Positions 7,837 to 12,879 of a DNA stretch of 12,879 nucleotides are shown here, piece after piece (the first letter of the stretch is position 1; each line of letters begins with the position of its first letter). Below the pieces are notes generated by a model. The model had not been told where the DNA came from. It did no database searches and was given only the letters and a program-made list of their open reading frames with translations. A program made the position numbers and the translations under genes. This DNA comes from Ramlibacter sp. (GTDB taxonomy: Bacteria > Pseudomonadota > Gammaproteobacteria > Burkholderiales > Burkholderiaceae_C): contig JANXVP010000378.1 of assembly GCA_025351615.1 (NCBI GenBank), forward strand, positions 1 through 12,879, read 5' to 3'.

Positions 7837-7858
7837 TTGACGTTGACGTCAACGTCAA
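7837..7858 (-). promoter_or_regulatory. LiuR operator upstream of ivd (22-bp perfect palindrome)
   Basis: Bases 7837-7858 form a perfect 22-bp inverted repeat: two TGACGT half-sites (7838-7843, 7844-7849) face two ACGTCA half-sites (7846-7851, 7852-7857), sharing a central TGACGTCA. The same half-sites occur upstream of liuR. LiuR regulators of proteobacteria are known to recognise TTGACGTTAACGTCAA-like dyads. The operator is 42 bases before the ivd start and 12 bases after the liuR stop, so ivd can be controlled separately from liuR. A TTGACG at 7853-7858 (minus strand) could serve as -35, but no good -10 is visible at 17-20 bases. Confidence 0.8.
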
Positions 7859-7869
7859 CTACTTGCCAA

Positions 7870-8274
7870 TTATGCCTGCCGGGCCTTGTCGGTCTTTGCC
7901 AGCAAGGCGCGGGCTTCCCGCTCATGGGCCCGGACTTCCTCGAGGTTGGCCTGCATGTCGTCCATCTGCTCTTCCAGCTGCTTGCGGTGCTGCCCCAGGA
8001 TGGCGAGGAATTTCTTCAGCTGCGGGCCGGTGTCGCGCGGGCTGTCGTACATGTCGATCAGCTCCCGGGCCTCGGCCAGCGACAGCCCCAGCCGCTTGGC
8101 CCGCAGGGTGAGCTTGAGTCGGGTGCGGTCGCGGGCACTGTAAACGCGGCTGCGGCCCGCCGCGCCGGACCGCTCGGGGCGCAGCAGGCCCATATCCTCA
8201 TAGAAGCGCATCGCCCGGGTGGTGAGGTCAAACTCCTTCGCCAGGTCGCTGATGGTGTAAGTGGTGGTGGCCAT
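7870..8274 (-). CDS. liuR: MerR-family regulator of leucine catabolism, LiuR-type
   Basis: The product is 134 residues. Residues 5-70 are a MerR winged helix-turn-helix (YTISDLAKEFDLTTRAMRFYEDMGLL, then RVYSARDRTRLKL, given here as separate segments). A helical dimerisation region with a likely antiparallel coiled coil follows at about 84-128 (rich in Lys, Glu, Gln and Leu). There is no cysteine in the protein, which rules out a metal- or redox-sensing MerR. Position beside ivd and matching operator repeats support LiuR, which in relatives controls branched-chain amino acid breakdown in response to pathway CoA esters or similar intermediates. The ATG at 8274 lacks a Shine-Dalgarno site (a pyrimidine-rich stretch precedes it). 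The frame is open upstream to 8385, but that part is translated operator repeat. Probably autoregulated. Confidence 0.9.
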   Translation of the reverse strand: MATTTYTISDLAKEFDLTTRAMRFYEDMGLLRPERSGAAGRSRVYSARDRTRLKLTLRAKRLGLSLAEARELIDMYDSPRDTGPQLKKFLAILGQHRKQLEEQMDDMQANLEEVRAHEREARALLAKTDKARQA

Positions 8275-8293
8275 GAAAGGGAGAGGACGGACA

Positions 8294-8309
8294 GCCCCGC
8301 AACCGGGGC
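8294..8309 (-). promoter_or_regulatory. GC-rich hairpin in the liuR 5' leader
   Basis: GCCCCG (8294-8299) pairs perfectly with CGGGGC (8304-8309) around a 4-base loop. The stem lies 19 bases before the liuR ATG, in the predicted leader RNA. The start codon has no Shine-Dalgarno sequence, so this stable stem may set the ribosome entry point or limit translation. It is not followed by a T-run and is not a terminator. Confidence 0.4.
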
Positions 8310-8344
8310 GGCGGCAGCCGGCATACAGGCGCCGACAATGACCG

Positions 8345-8384
8345 ATTACATCTGACGTTAACGTCAACGTCAACGTCAACGTCA
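8345..8384 (-). promoter_or_regulatory. liuR promoter with embedded LiuR operator array
   Basis: On the minus strand a -35 TTGACG (8373-8368) and a -10 TGTAAT (8350-8345) are separated by exactly 17 bases. The spacer contains the 14-bp palindrome TGACGTTAACGTCA (8353-8366), the usual place for a MerR-family operator. Upstream, the ACGTCA hexamer is repeated without gaps four times on the plus strand (8361-8384), the first copy being half of the palindrome. Two alternative registers of TTGACG therefore lie further upstream. Transcription would start near 8338, giving a leader of about 64 bases. The arrangement suggests autoregulation of liuR. Confidence 0.75.
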
Positions 8385-8406
8385 ATCATTTGCCGTGCCC
8401 GCAATG

Positions 8407-8436
8407 GTTCCCCTGTGCGCGGGCGATTCAGGGAAC
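8407..8436 (-). terminator. Terminator-like hairpin after lysR
   Basis: Directly after the lysR stop (8437-8439) the minus strand reads GTTCCCTG and, 13 bases later, CAGGGGAAC. These pair over 8 bp with one bulged base (8429-8436 with 8407-8415). No U-tract follows, so intrinsic termination would be weak; the hairpin separates lysR from the liuR promoter. Confidence 0.35.
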
Positions 8437-9315
8437 TCATCCGGCAGCGACCTGCTTCATCAAAAATTCGCGGAACTTGACGAATGAATCGCCCGCAGCG
8501 ACCTTCTCGTCATATACGAGGTAATACGCGCCTTCGCACCTGATCGATAAATCAAAGGGGCTAACCAGCAACCCCTGCTGCAACTGCTCGCGCACCAGTG
8601 GCAGCCGGCCAAGCGCGATGCCTTGGAGATTGATGGCCGCCTCGATCAGGGTGTTGCTGTCGTTGATGATGGTCCCGCGCAAACCCGGAGCGGGCGAAAC
8701 GTCGGCAGCCCGGAACCAAGCCGACCAGTCTTCGTAATTGTCCTCATGCAGCAGCGTGTAGTGCAGCAAATCCTCGGCTCGCCGAACCGGCAGGTCGGGG
8801 CGCACGTAACCCGGCGCGCAGACTGGCAGCAGTTGACACTCGAACAGAACTTCCGACCGCAGCGGCGCCCAGTTTCCGCTGCCCCATTTGACAGCCAGGT
8901 CAACCCGCCTGACATCGTATTGCTCGTGGGGCAACGCATGGTAAATCCGCAGATCGATCTCGGGATATTCGGCCCAGAACGAGTGCAGGCGCCGGGCGAG
9001 CCACCTCGAACCAAAAGACGGTGTGACCTGCACCGTCAGGATCGACTTGTTCTCGCCCTCGGCCCGAACCTCCCGCAACACGCTGTCGATGTCACCGAAA
9101 GCGCGGGAGATCGTTGCGAACACGCGGGTTCCTGCATCAGTCAGCACCACGCGCCGGTGCGCACGCTCGAACAGCCGGACACCCAGCGCCTCTTCCACCT
9201 GCCGCACCTGATGACTCACGGCCGCCTGGGTCACGCACAGCTCCTGCGCGGCCAGGGTGAAACTGCACTTTCTGGCAGTCGCCTCAAAAGCGCGCAAGGC
9301 GTTCAGGTTCGTCAT
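8437..9315 (-). CDS. LysR-family transcriptional regulator (GcvA-like)
   Basis: The product is 292 residues. The N-terminal winged helix-turn-helix is typical: LNALRAFEATARKCSFTLAA, then AAVSHQVRQVEEALGVRLFE (31-50) and VLTDAG (57-62). The rest is a periplasmic-binding-protein-like effector domain with the GcvA-subfamily pattern LTVQVTPSFGSRWLARRL and DLAVKWGSGNW. The ATG at 9315 was preferred; a GTG at 9327 adds only VTHP, and neither has a strong ribosome binding site. It is divergent from the GcvPA-like gene across 141 bases, the standard LysR layout, and so is the probable regulator of that operon. GcvA of E. coli controls the glycine cleavage operon, which makes the pairing with GcvP homologues suggestive. 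The effector is unknown. It is probably unrelated to the liuR block despite the same strand. Confidence 0.92.
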   Translation of the reverse strand: MTNLNALRAFEATARKCSFTLAAQELCVTQAAVSHQVRQVEEALGVRLFERAHRRVVLTDAGTRVFATISRAFGDIDSVLREVRAEGENKSILTVQVTPSFGSRWLARRLHSFWAEYPEIDLRIYHALPHEQYDVRRVDLAVKWGSGNWAPLRSEVLFECQLLPVCAPGYVRPDLPVRRAEDLLHYTLLHEDNYEDWSAWFRAADVSPAPGLRGTIINDSNTLIEAAINLQGIALGRLPLVREQLQQGLLVSPFDLSIRCEGAYYLVYDEKVAAGDSFVKFREFLMKQVAAG

Positions 9316-9456
9316 CGGATGCGTCACAACGAAATCAGTCTATTAGATAAGCTCATCCTGCCCACAAAAAGAAATCATTTGTTCTGAAGCGGCCTTGTCA
9401 GGACACTTTGAGCACGTTCCGCACCGTGCGGATCGCCCCAAGGATGTTCATCGCGC
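9316..9456. promoter_or_regulatory. Divergent lysR / gcvPA-like control region
   Basis: This 141-base region is clearly richer in A+T than its surroundings between about 9333 and 9378. It contains GATAAGCTCATC (9346-9357), a near-perfect dyad with 10 of 12 bases symmetric about AGCT, plus TTAGATAAGCTCA (9343-9355), which fits the T-N11-A pattern of LysR sites. On the minus strand TAATAG (9345-9340) could be the lysR -10. I find no convincing -35/-10 pair for the plus-strand operon; such promoters are often weak and activator-dependent. AAGGA at 9440-9444 is a distant ribosome binding site (12 bases) for the gene at 9457. Confidence 0.5.
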
Positions 9457-10851
9457 ATGACGACCCCGCCTTCCGTCTACCCCTATATACCGAACTCGGT
9501 TCCTGCCGTTAAGGCGCAGATGCTTGCGTCGATCGGCGCAGCCTCGATCGATGAACTCTACGCCGACATTCCCGCGCAGCTGAGGATGCAACGCCCCTTG
9601 AATCTGCCTGCCCCGTTTGTCTCGGAGCACGGCCTCAAGCGACACGTCCAGAGCTTGCTGGCCAGGAACCGGCCATGCGGCGATGCGTTGAGCTTTCTCG
9701 GCGGCGGCTGCTATCAACACCATGTCCCCGCGGTTTGCGACGAAATCAACGGACGTAGCGAGTACCTGACCGCATACGCGGGCGAACCTTACGACGATGC
9801 GGGCCGGTTCCAGGCGCTGTTCGAGTACGCGAGCATGATGGGCGAGTTGCTCGAGATGGAGGTGGTCAGCATCCCGACCTTCGACGGGCACCAGGCCGCG
9901 GCGACGGCCGTGCGCATGGCCGGGCGCCACACGCGGCGCCGGGTGGTGCTGGTCGCCGAGCATGTCAATCCCGAGAAATGGTCGGTGATGACCAACTACG
10001 GCCGCAGCGACCTCGAGTTTCGCCGGGTTCGTTGCGACGCGCAGACCGGGACACTGGATCTGGGCGAGCTTGCCCGGCTGCTGGACGCCAGCGTCGCCTG
10101 CCTGTTCCTGGACAACCCCTCGTATCTGGGCGTGGTTCTGGACGGCGCTGCGATCGCAGCCGCCGTCCACGCACACGGCGCCATGCTGGTCGTCGGTGTC
10201 GATCCGAGTTGCCTCGGCCTGGTCGCTCCACCGGCGTCCTATGGCGCCGACATCGCCTGCGGCGACATCCAGTCGCTTGGCATGCACATGAGTTTTGGCG
10301 GTGGTCACGGTGGCTTCATCGCCAGCCGCGACGACGAAGCCCTGGTCATGCAGTACCCGTCGCGGCTGTTCGGGATTGCCCCGACCAAGGTGCCTGGAGA
10401 ATACGGATTCGGCGACGTCGCCTACAGCCGCACCTCGTTCGACAAACGGGAGAACGGCAATGAATTTGTCGGCACCGCGGCCGCTTTGTGGGGAATCACC
10501 GCTGGCGTGTACCTGGCTCTGATGGGGCCCCACGGGATGCGCGACCTGGCCCACGCCATCGTATGCCGCAATGCCTACGCCAAACAACGCCTCGCCGCTG
10601 TGCGGGGGGTGCGGATACCGCATGCCTCGCAGTTTCACTTCAAGGAGTTCGTCGTGAATTTCGATGCCTGCGGGAAGTCCGTCCACACCATCAACCGGGC
10701 TCTGCTGGATCACGGAATTTATGGCGGTCACGACCTCAGCTGGGACTTTCCCGGGCTGGGTCAAAGTGCCTTGTACAGCTTCACCGAAATTCACAGCCAG
10801 CAGGATGTCGACGTCCTGTGCGAGGCGTTGGCCCAGGTGCTTGCCCAATGA
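9457..10851 (+). CDS. GcvPA-like protein (divergent glycine dehydrogenase subunit 1 homologue)
   Basis: The product is 464 residues, similar in length to GcvPA (about 440-450), the PLP-lysine-free half of two-subunit glycine decarboxylase. Family features: an opening YPYIPNSVPAVKAQMLASIG, IDELYADIPAQLR, RPLNLP, then FLGGGCYQHHVPAV (80-93), SEYLTAYAGEP and SFGGGHGGFIASR. The match weakens where true GcvPA is nearly invariant. The segment normally reading YTPYQPE-SQG is YAGEPYDDAGR here. The segment normally RREKATSNICTNQ is FDKRENGNEFVGTA (328-341). The CGDIQSLG motif remains in place of GEGQSLG. These sites line the substrate/PLP region, so the substrate may not be glycine. The ATG at 9457 is the first start after an upstream stop at 9409. 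Its stop overlaps the next gene (ATGA). No GcvT or GcvH is adjacent. Automatic annotation as glycine dehydrogenase would be unsafe. Confidence 0.85.
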   Translation: MTTPPSVYPYIPNSVPAVKAQMLASIGAASIDELYADIPAQLRMQRPLNLPAPFVSEHGLKRHVQSLLARNRPCGDALSFLGGGCYQHHVPAVCDEINGRSEYLTAYAGEPYDDAGRFQALFEYASMMGELLEMEVVSIPTFDGHQAAATAVRMAGRHTRRRVVLVAEHVNPEKWSVMTNYGRSDLEFRRVRCDAQTGTLDLGELARLLDASVACLFLDNPSYLGVVLDGAAIAAAVHAHGAMLVVGVDPSCLGLVAPPASYGADIACGDIQSLGMHMSFGGGHGGFIASRDDEALVMQYPSRLFGIAPTKVPGEYGFGDVAYSRTSFDKRENGNEFVGTAAALWGITAGVYLALMGPHGMRDLAHAIVCRNAYAKQRLAAVRGVRIPHASQFHFKEFVVNFDACGKSVHTINRALLDHGIYGGHDLSWDFPGLGQSALYSFTEIHSQQDVDVLCEALAQVLAQ

Positions 10852-12458
10852 CCGCTTCCATCCAGGACATTTCCGCGCACCGGTTTACCAACGGCCGTGC
10901 CAACCTGCGGCGCTACCACCAGGCGCGTTGGGACGAACCCGTCATCTTTGAACTGTCGCAAGCCGGCGAGCGGGGCGTGCTGGTTCCGGAACTGGAGCAG
11001 CGCGTGGCCTCGGACACCGTGGGCGTGCTGGAAAGCCTGCCGGCCGGCATGTTGCGTGCGGCGCCTCCCTCGTTGCCGGAGATGTCCCAAAACCGGGTGT
11101 TGCGCCACTACCTGCGTCTGTCCCAGCAGACCCTGGGCGCCGATCTGAACGTCGACGTCGGGCAGGGAACCTGCACCATGAAGTACAACCCGAAGGTCAA
11201 CGAACAGCTGGCACGCGATCCGCGCATGTCGGAGCTGCATCCGCTGCAGGACGCCGATACGGTGCAAGGCCTGCTGCACATTTTCCATCAGGTTCACGCG
11301 ATCATGATGGAAGTCTCGGGGATGGACGCGGTGTCGCTGCAACCGCGCAGCGGATCGCAGGCGATCTATGGCAATTTTGCCGTGCTGAGGGCCTTCCAGG
11401 AAGCCGCGGGAACCTACGGACAGCGCGATGAGGTCATCACGACGATTTTTTCCCACCCGTCGGATGCGGCCTGCGCGAAGCTCCTCGGCTACAAGGTCAT
11501 CACGCTCTATCCGGACGCCGATGGGTATCCCGATCTGGAAGCGTTGCGTGCTGCCGTGTCCGAACGCACGGCGGCCCTGATCATCACCAATCCGGAAGAC
11601 ACAGGCATCTTCAATTCGAAGATCTGCCAGTTCACCGAGCTGGTCCGGGCCGCCGGCGGACTGAACATCTACGACCAGGCCAATGCCAACGGCCTGCTGG
11701 GGATCACCCGGGCCCGCGAGGCCGGCTTCGACATGTGCCATTTCAACCTGCACAAGACCTTTGCCACGCCGCATGCATGTGGCGGACCCGCCGTCGGTGC
11801 CATGTGCGTCACGAAAGAACTGGAGCGCTTCCTGCCGTCACCCAAGGTGGTCCTGCGCGAGGGACGCTATTCGATCGAGGATGCGGGACCGGACTCGATT
11901 GGCAAGGTCTCGGCATTCATGGGCACTGCCAGCATCGTCTTGCGCGCTTACGCCTGGACCATGAACCTGGGCGCCGCGGGCCTGCGCGAAGTGGCTGAAA
12001 TCGCGGTCCTCAACAACAACTACGTGATGCACGAGCTGCTCAAGATCCCGGGGCTGAGCGCACCGTATGCGCCCGGGAAACGGCGCATCGAGCAGGTCCG
12101 GTACAGCTGGCAAAAACTGAGTTCGGACACCGGCATCCACGCCGAGCAGATCGGCATTCGGGCCGCCGATTTCGCAGTGCATTACTGGACCAGCCACCAC
12201 CCCTTTGTCGTCCCCGAGCCGGCAACCGTCGAGCCCACCGAGTCCTACTCGCGGGCCGACCTCGATGAGTTCGTGGACATCATGCGGCAAGTCGCTCACG
12301 AGGCCTACACCGACCCCGAAAAAGTCCGCTCCGCCCCGCACAATTGTCCGGTGCACCAGATCGATGGCACCGCTCTCGATGACCCTGCCCGCTGGGCCAT
12401 CACCTGGCGCGGCTACCAACGAAAATTGCGCGAGCAGCGCAGTCACGACGGCGCATGA
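10848..12458 (+). CDS. GcvPB-like PLP-dependent protein (divergent glycine dehydrogenase subunit 2 homologue)
   Basis: The product is 536 residues, slightly longer than typical GcvPB (about 480-510). It would be the catalytic, PLP-binding partner of the preceding subunit. The Schiff-base lysine is Lys303 in FNLHKTFATPH and the pyridine-binding aspartate is Asp276 in YDQANANG. Other family landmarks are LRLSQQTLGADLN, GTCTMKYNPKVNE (107-119), HPLQDADTVQG and VEPTES (461-466). Departures: the usual QPAAGAHGE reads QPRSGSQAIYGN (165-176); the AHGTNPAS loop is SHPSDAACA (202-210); the glycine-rich PHGGGGPGSGPVGV is PHACGGPAVGAMCV (308-321). These changes suggest a different amino substrate, carrier or reaction while keeping PLP chemistry. 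The ATG at 10848 overlaps the previous stop by 4 bases. The frame continues upstream to 10488 inside the A subunit, which is a shadow. Its stop overlaps the kinase-like gene (ATGA), so the three are co-translated. Confidence 0.87.
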   Translation: MTASIQDISAHRFTNGRANLRRYHQARWDEPVIFELSQAGERGVLVPELEQRVASDTVGVLESLPAGMLRAAPPSLPEMSQNRVLRHYLRLSQQTLGADLNVDVGQGTCTMKYNPKVNEQLARDPRMSELHPLQDADTVQGLLHIFHQVHAIMMEVSGMDAVSLQPRSGSQAIYGNFAVLRAFQEAAGTYGQRDEVITTIFSHPSDAACAKLLGYKVITLYPDADGYPDLEALRAAVSERTAALIITNPEDTGIFNSKICQFTELVRAAGGLNIYDQANANGLLGITRAREAGFDMCHFNLHKTFATPHACGGPAVGAMCVTKELERFLPSPKVVLREGRYSIEDAGPDSIGKVSAFMGTASIVLRAYAWTMNLGAAGLREVAEIAVLNNNYVMHELLKIPGLSAPYAPGKRRIEQVRYSWQKLSSDTGIHAEQIGIRAADFAVHYWTSHHPFVVPEPATVEPTESYSRADLDEFVDIMRQVAHEAYTDPEKVRSAPHNCPVHQIDGTALDDPARWAITWRGYQRKLREQRSHDGA

Positions 12459-12879
12459 GCTACCGGATCGGCCTGATCGTTAACGCCTTGGCGGGTCTGG
12501 GTGGGTCCACCGCCCTGCGCGGCAGCGATGGTGTGACGGAACAGGCGCTGGCATTGGGTGCCGTGCCCCAGGCCCCCGACCGTGCCGGCGAAGCGTTGCG
12601 GGCGATGCGTGCGTCGGGTCTGGATGCAACGATCATCACCGGGTCCGGCTCGATCGGGGCGGACGTGGCTCGCTCCTGCGGATTCCAGGTGGAAGTTGTC
12701 TTCCGGAGCTCGGAGCCTGGGTCCGCCGATGACACGGCCGCGTTGTCCCGCCGGCTTGCGCTGATGCAGGTCGACCTGCTCCTGTTCGCCGGGGGAGATG
12801 GCACCGCCCGCGACGTGGCCGAATGTGTGGGCGATTCATTTCCGGTGCTCGGGATCCCCGCGGGGGTCAAGATGTATTC
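12455..12879 (+). CDS. ATP-NAD kinase-family (AcoX-like) protein, 3' end outside window
   Basis: The frame starts at the ATG overlapping the GcvPB-like stop (ATGA) and is open to the window end, giving 141 residues so far. The N-terminus IGLIVNALAGLGG (5-17) and the LRGSDG segment match the AcoX branch of the ATP-NAD/diacylglycerol kinase fold. The nucleotide-binding GGDGTARD is at 113-120, followed by LGIPAGVKMY at 132-141. AcoX proteins are encoded in acetoin dehydrogenase operons and have no settled role. The family resembles NAD kinases but diverges from housekeeping NadK. The 4-base overlap ties it functionally to the two GcvP-like genes. It may phosphorylate a small molecule or nucleotide related to the pathway; that is inference. 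The missing part should hold the rest of the substrate pocket. Confidence 0.85.
   Translation, partial: MSYRIGLIVNALAGLGGSTALRGSDGVTEQALALGAVPQAPDRAGEALRAMRASGLDATIITGSGSIGADVARSCGFQVEVVFRSSEPGSADDTAALSRRLALMQVDLLLFAGGDGTARDVAECVGDSFPVLGIPAGVKMY

Noticed and set aside
8353..8384. Short tandem repeat taken as a possible CRISPR or microsatellite
   Set aside because: The unit is a 6-base regulator half-site without spacers, and the same half-sites form a palindrome before ivd, so operator function explains it.
8275..8385. N-terminal extension of liuR to 8385 (begins MTLTLTLTLT)
   Set aside because: It translates the operator repeat and promoter. The MerR domain begins properly at 8274.
9448..10848. 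Long minus-strand open frame (466 residues) opposite the GcvPA-like gene
   Set aside because: Its length comes from codon bias of the sense gene. Composition and lack of motifs mark it as a shadow.

Overview
The window is about two-thirds G+C, with dense, mostly co-directional genes. Its gene content (aceK, a beta-class carbonic anhydrase, and a leucine-degradation block under a MerR-type LiuR regulator) points to a betaproteobacterium, most likely Burkholderiales (Comamonadaceae/Oxalobacteraceae-like). This placement rests on gene content and protein character only; there is no rRNA marker.

Layout: (1) 2-796, plus strand: the 3' end of an unrecognised gene, an intergenic stretch with small hairpins, and a short secreted protein of unknown function. 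(2) 835-7794, minus strand: a compact operon-like block. In transcription order it holds isovaleryl-CoA dehydrogenase (ivd), a GNAT acetyltransferase, an S51-type serine peptidase, beta-carbonic anhydrase (can), isocitrate dehydrogenase kinase/phosphatase (aceK, TTG start), a possible 30-residue membrane peptide, an acetyl-CoA acetyltransferase (thiolase) and a HAD phosphatase. Several junctions overlap by 4 bases or lie within 10 bases. (3) 7795-8436: the MerR-family regulator liuR. TGACGT/ACGTCA operator arrays lie in front of both ivd and liuR, and the liuR array sits inside a recognisable promoter. (4) 8437-12879: a LysR regulator diverges from a plus-strand operon of three genes joined by ATGA overlaps. 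These encode a GcvPA-like protein, a GcvPB-like PLP protein and an AcoX/ATP-NAD-kinase-family protein that is cut off by the window end.

How it fits together: the minus-strand block is leucine catabolism and its metabolic aftermath. Ivd oxidises isovaleryl-CoA and the thiolase handles the acetoacetyl-CoA end. Carbonic anhydrase can supply bicarbonate for the carboxylation step, and AceK sets the split between TCA and glyoxylate cycles when acetyl-CoA is the product. The methylcrotonyl-CoA carboxylase and HMG-CoA lyase genes are not in this window.

The most unusual content is the LysR/GcvPA-like/GcvPB-like/NAD-kinase-like cluster. Both GcvP-like subunits keep the fold signatures, and the B subunit keeps its PLP lysine and aspartate. 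Several motifs that are nearly invariant in true glycine decarboxylase are replaced in both. No gcvT or gcvH gene is visible. The third gene belongs to a family otherwise known beside acetoin dehydrogenase. I infer a PLP-dependent enzyme system with a non-standard substrate or carrier, probably misannotated as glycine dehydrogenase by automatic pipelines.
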